This document shows, piece after piece, positions 62,596-64,000 of a stretch of DNA of 64,000 bases; within the stretch, counting starts at the first letter, position 1, and every line of letters begins with the position of its first letter. The notes beneath the pieces are model-generated. The model made no database searches. It had not been told where the DNA came from and worked only from the letters and a program-made list of their open reading frames with translations. The translations under genes and the position numbers were made by a program. Where the stretch lies: positions 62,001 to 126,000 of the forward strand of contig CAZJAZ010000002.1 of the NCBI GenBank assembly GCA_964544305.1. Direction: 5' to 3'. The DNA comes from JAFDWI01 sp964544305. GTDB lineage: Bacteria; Actinomycetota; Acidimicrobiia; Acidimicrobiales; Iamiaceae.

Positions 62596-64000
62596 TCCAT
62601 CTCGCTGATGCTTCATCAAAGCGACTCCGCCGACGCCCAATTTCCGCGTCATCCAATGACCGAATAATTGCAGCAATGGTCGCTTGCTTGTCGTCGGCAA
62701 CGATTTCGTCAATAATGCCGAGCCCCAACAAGTCAGCGCTCGTAAGCTTGAGAAGTTCGGCAACTTCGGCGGCACGTAAAGCATCACGATGAAGGATGGA
62801 TGCTGCACCTTCGGGTGCGATGACCGAAAAGATGGCATTGGATTGCATAAGAAACTTGTCGGTCATGCCAAGGGCAAGCGCGCCACCACTGCCCCCTTCT
62901 CCAACGCAAACCCCTACCGTTGGCACCTGCACTTGGGTCATTGCGAGAAACGTTTGGGCAATTGAACGAGCGATGCCTTGTTGTTCGGCAATTGAACCGG
63001 GCTCGGCACCCGGTGTGTCAATCAGGGTCACAATGGGCAGGCCTCGCCGCCCTGCAAGTGCAATTGCTCGACGAGCTAACGCAAAGCCAGCAGGTGTCGT
63101 CCGCCCAGTATTTGCGTAGCGATCTTGTGCAATGACAATCACTCGTTGCGCGTTTATGGTTGCAATACCTGCACGTATTGTCGGATCCGTCCCACCCAAC
63201 TCTGTCCAGGACGAGACTAGTTGGGCCGCAATATCCAATCCGCTTGGGCGTCCAATTTCCCGAGCGGCCTGCACTTGTGCCCAGGCCCCGTCTCCTTGTA
63301 CTTCGGTCGTGACAGGTTCGGGCAATGGACGCAGTACAAGGGGAGATTCAGTGAGACCCAAAGCGCCAGCGAGCCAGACGTTGATTTCGTCCTCGTCTCC
63401 GACAAAGTCAATCAACCCGGCCTCGAGTGCGCTCTGCGCGCTGTGAGATATTCCAATGACGGACTGACCGGTAAAAGCTTGCGCGACTCGTGGACCTGCG
63501 AAACCAATGGTGGCGCCTCCATGCGCGGCGACGACATCACAAAGCGACGCATAGCTCGCAAACACGCCACCGGTTGTGGGGTTACCGAGGACCGCGATCG
63601 ATGCAAGGCCTGCGTTGCGAAGGCGTCCCATTGCATCGGCGCAGCGACCCATTTGTATGAGCGAAACCATTCCTTCTTGCATGCGGGCTCCGCCACTACG
63701 AGCCGCCACGACGACGGGGAGGCGCAAGTCAATTGCACGATCAATCGCACGCACGACCTTCTCTCCGTGCACCACACCCATTGAGCCGCCAAAGATCGAG
63801 AAGTCTCCTTGAATGATGACCGCGTGTTCGCCACGGCCGGTTCGCACCGATTCGCTCGTCGTGGAAGCGAGTTTTTCGGCATAGCCGGGAAATGTCAGTG
63901 GGTCTGACGATTGCAAGGCGACGTCAAACTCTTCGATGATCTCTAAGGGGCCCATCACAGTAGGTTCGCAGGCACACCGGGTAGCCAACGAGTTCACTTC
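62585..64000 (-). CDS. Biotin-dependent acyl-CoA carboxylase carboxyltransferase, fused AccD/AccA type, 5' end not in the window
   Basis: The frame is open to the window edge, so the true start may lie beyond it; a GTG at 63997 and an ATG at 63955 are inside. The first half is AccD-like (DPLTFPGYAEKL, SGGARMQEGMVSLIQM, GNPTTGGVFASY). The second half is AccA-like (LIDTPGAEPGSIAEQQG, VGEGGSGGALALGM, PEGAASILHRD). Together they transfer the carboxyl group from biotin to acetyl- or propionyl-CoA for fatty acid synthesis. A cysteine pair TRCACEP close to the edge could be the end of a zinc ribbon. Substrate range is not decidable here. Confidence 0.88.
   Translation of the reverse strand, partial: EVNSLATRCACEPTVMGPLEIIEEFDVALQSSDPLTFPGYAEKLASTTSESVRTGRGEHAVIIQGDFSIFGGSMGVVHGEKVVRAIDRAIDLRLPVVVAARSGGARMQEGMVSLIQMGRCADAMGRLRNAGLASIAVLGNPTTGGVFASYASLCDVVAAHGGATIGFAGPRVAQAFTGQSVIGISHSAQSALEAGLIDFVGDEDEINVWLAGALGLTESPLVLRPLPEPVTTEVQGDGAWAQVQAAREIGRPSGLDIAAQLVSSWTELGGTDPTIRAGIATINAQRVIVIAQDRYANTGRTTPAGFALARRAIALAGRRGLPIVTLIDTPGAEPGSIAEQQGIARSIAQTFLAMTQVQVPTVGVCVGEGGSGGALALGMTDKFLMQSNAIFSVIAPEGAASILHRDALRAAEVAELLKLTSADLLGLGIIDEIVADDKQATIAAIIRSLDDAEIGRRRSRFDEASARWITA

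Noticed and set aside
1..64000. CRISPR array, insertion sequence, prophage or rRNA operon
   Set aside because: No spaced repeats, transposase or integrase motifs, phage structural genes or rRNA signatures were found on either strand.

Overview
The window looks like a chromosomal segment of an uncultured or little-studied actinobacterium, most likely of the Acidimicrobiia. The reasons are mid-range G+C by eye, frequent GTG starts, 4-nt start/stop overlaps, and actinobacterial families: a BldC-like MerR/excisionase protein, a DUF3516-type helicase, a TIGR04338 metallohydrolase, FadD19- and FadE-like lipid enzymes, and an AccD/AccA-like fused carboxyltransferase. The class-level call is inference; no rRNA gene is present to test it. 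I see no insertion sequence, prophage, CRISPR array or rRNA operon.

Region 1 (1-10.7 kb) is mostly housekeeping: rimO, a DUF4395 membrane protein, a pterin dehydratase and the DNA translocase ftsK. A 311-base gap follows with a likely structured small RNA ending in a strong intrinsic terminator, then a degenerate M16-peptidase-like protein. A four-gene operon (dapA, rnj, a small Cys-rich protein, an unknown PH-like/alpha-solenoid protein) closes the region.

Region 2 (10.8-21.6 kb) holds two nearly identical R2/ferritin-like diiron proteins that flank two TetR repressors on one strand. A flavodoxin-like protein plus SURF1 and a lipid set follow: two acyl-CoA synthetases, an acyl-CoA dehydrogenase and a parallel beta-helix protein.

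Region 3 (21.6-34.4 kb) is the most accessory part. It has a GT2 glycosyltransferase coupled to a two-domain glycosyltransferase, and an arylsulfatase next to a second sulfatase fused to a DJ-1/PfpI domain. An SRPBCC protein and a divergent TetR gene with inverted repeats between them follow. The region ends with a PlsC-like acyltransferase overlapping a CREST/ceramidase-like membrane hydrolase, preceded by a DsbA-like protein.

Region 4 (34.5-42.3 kb) carries a serine hydrolase, a DUF2786/TIGR04338 pair, a GT39-like membrane glycosyltransferase with an inositol-phosphatase-like protein, and three tRNA genes (Val-TAC, Met-CAT, Asn-GTT). It also has a pair of surface-anchored proteins, an HNH nuclease-like one and an Excalibur-domain one.

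Region 5 (42.3-64 kb) is a core macromolecular-synthesis block: rpoD/sigA, dnaG, ppdK, glyS, recO, uppS, a DinG-type helicase, a DUF3516 helicase, era, a CNNM/CBS transporter-like protein, ybeY, phoH and a BldC-like regulator. The window ends inside an acetyl/propionyl-CoA carboxylase carboxyltransferase gene. The phoH-ybeY-CBS-era order is widely conserved and supports those calls.
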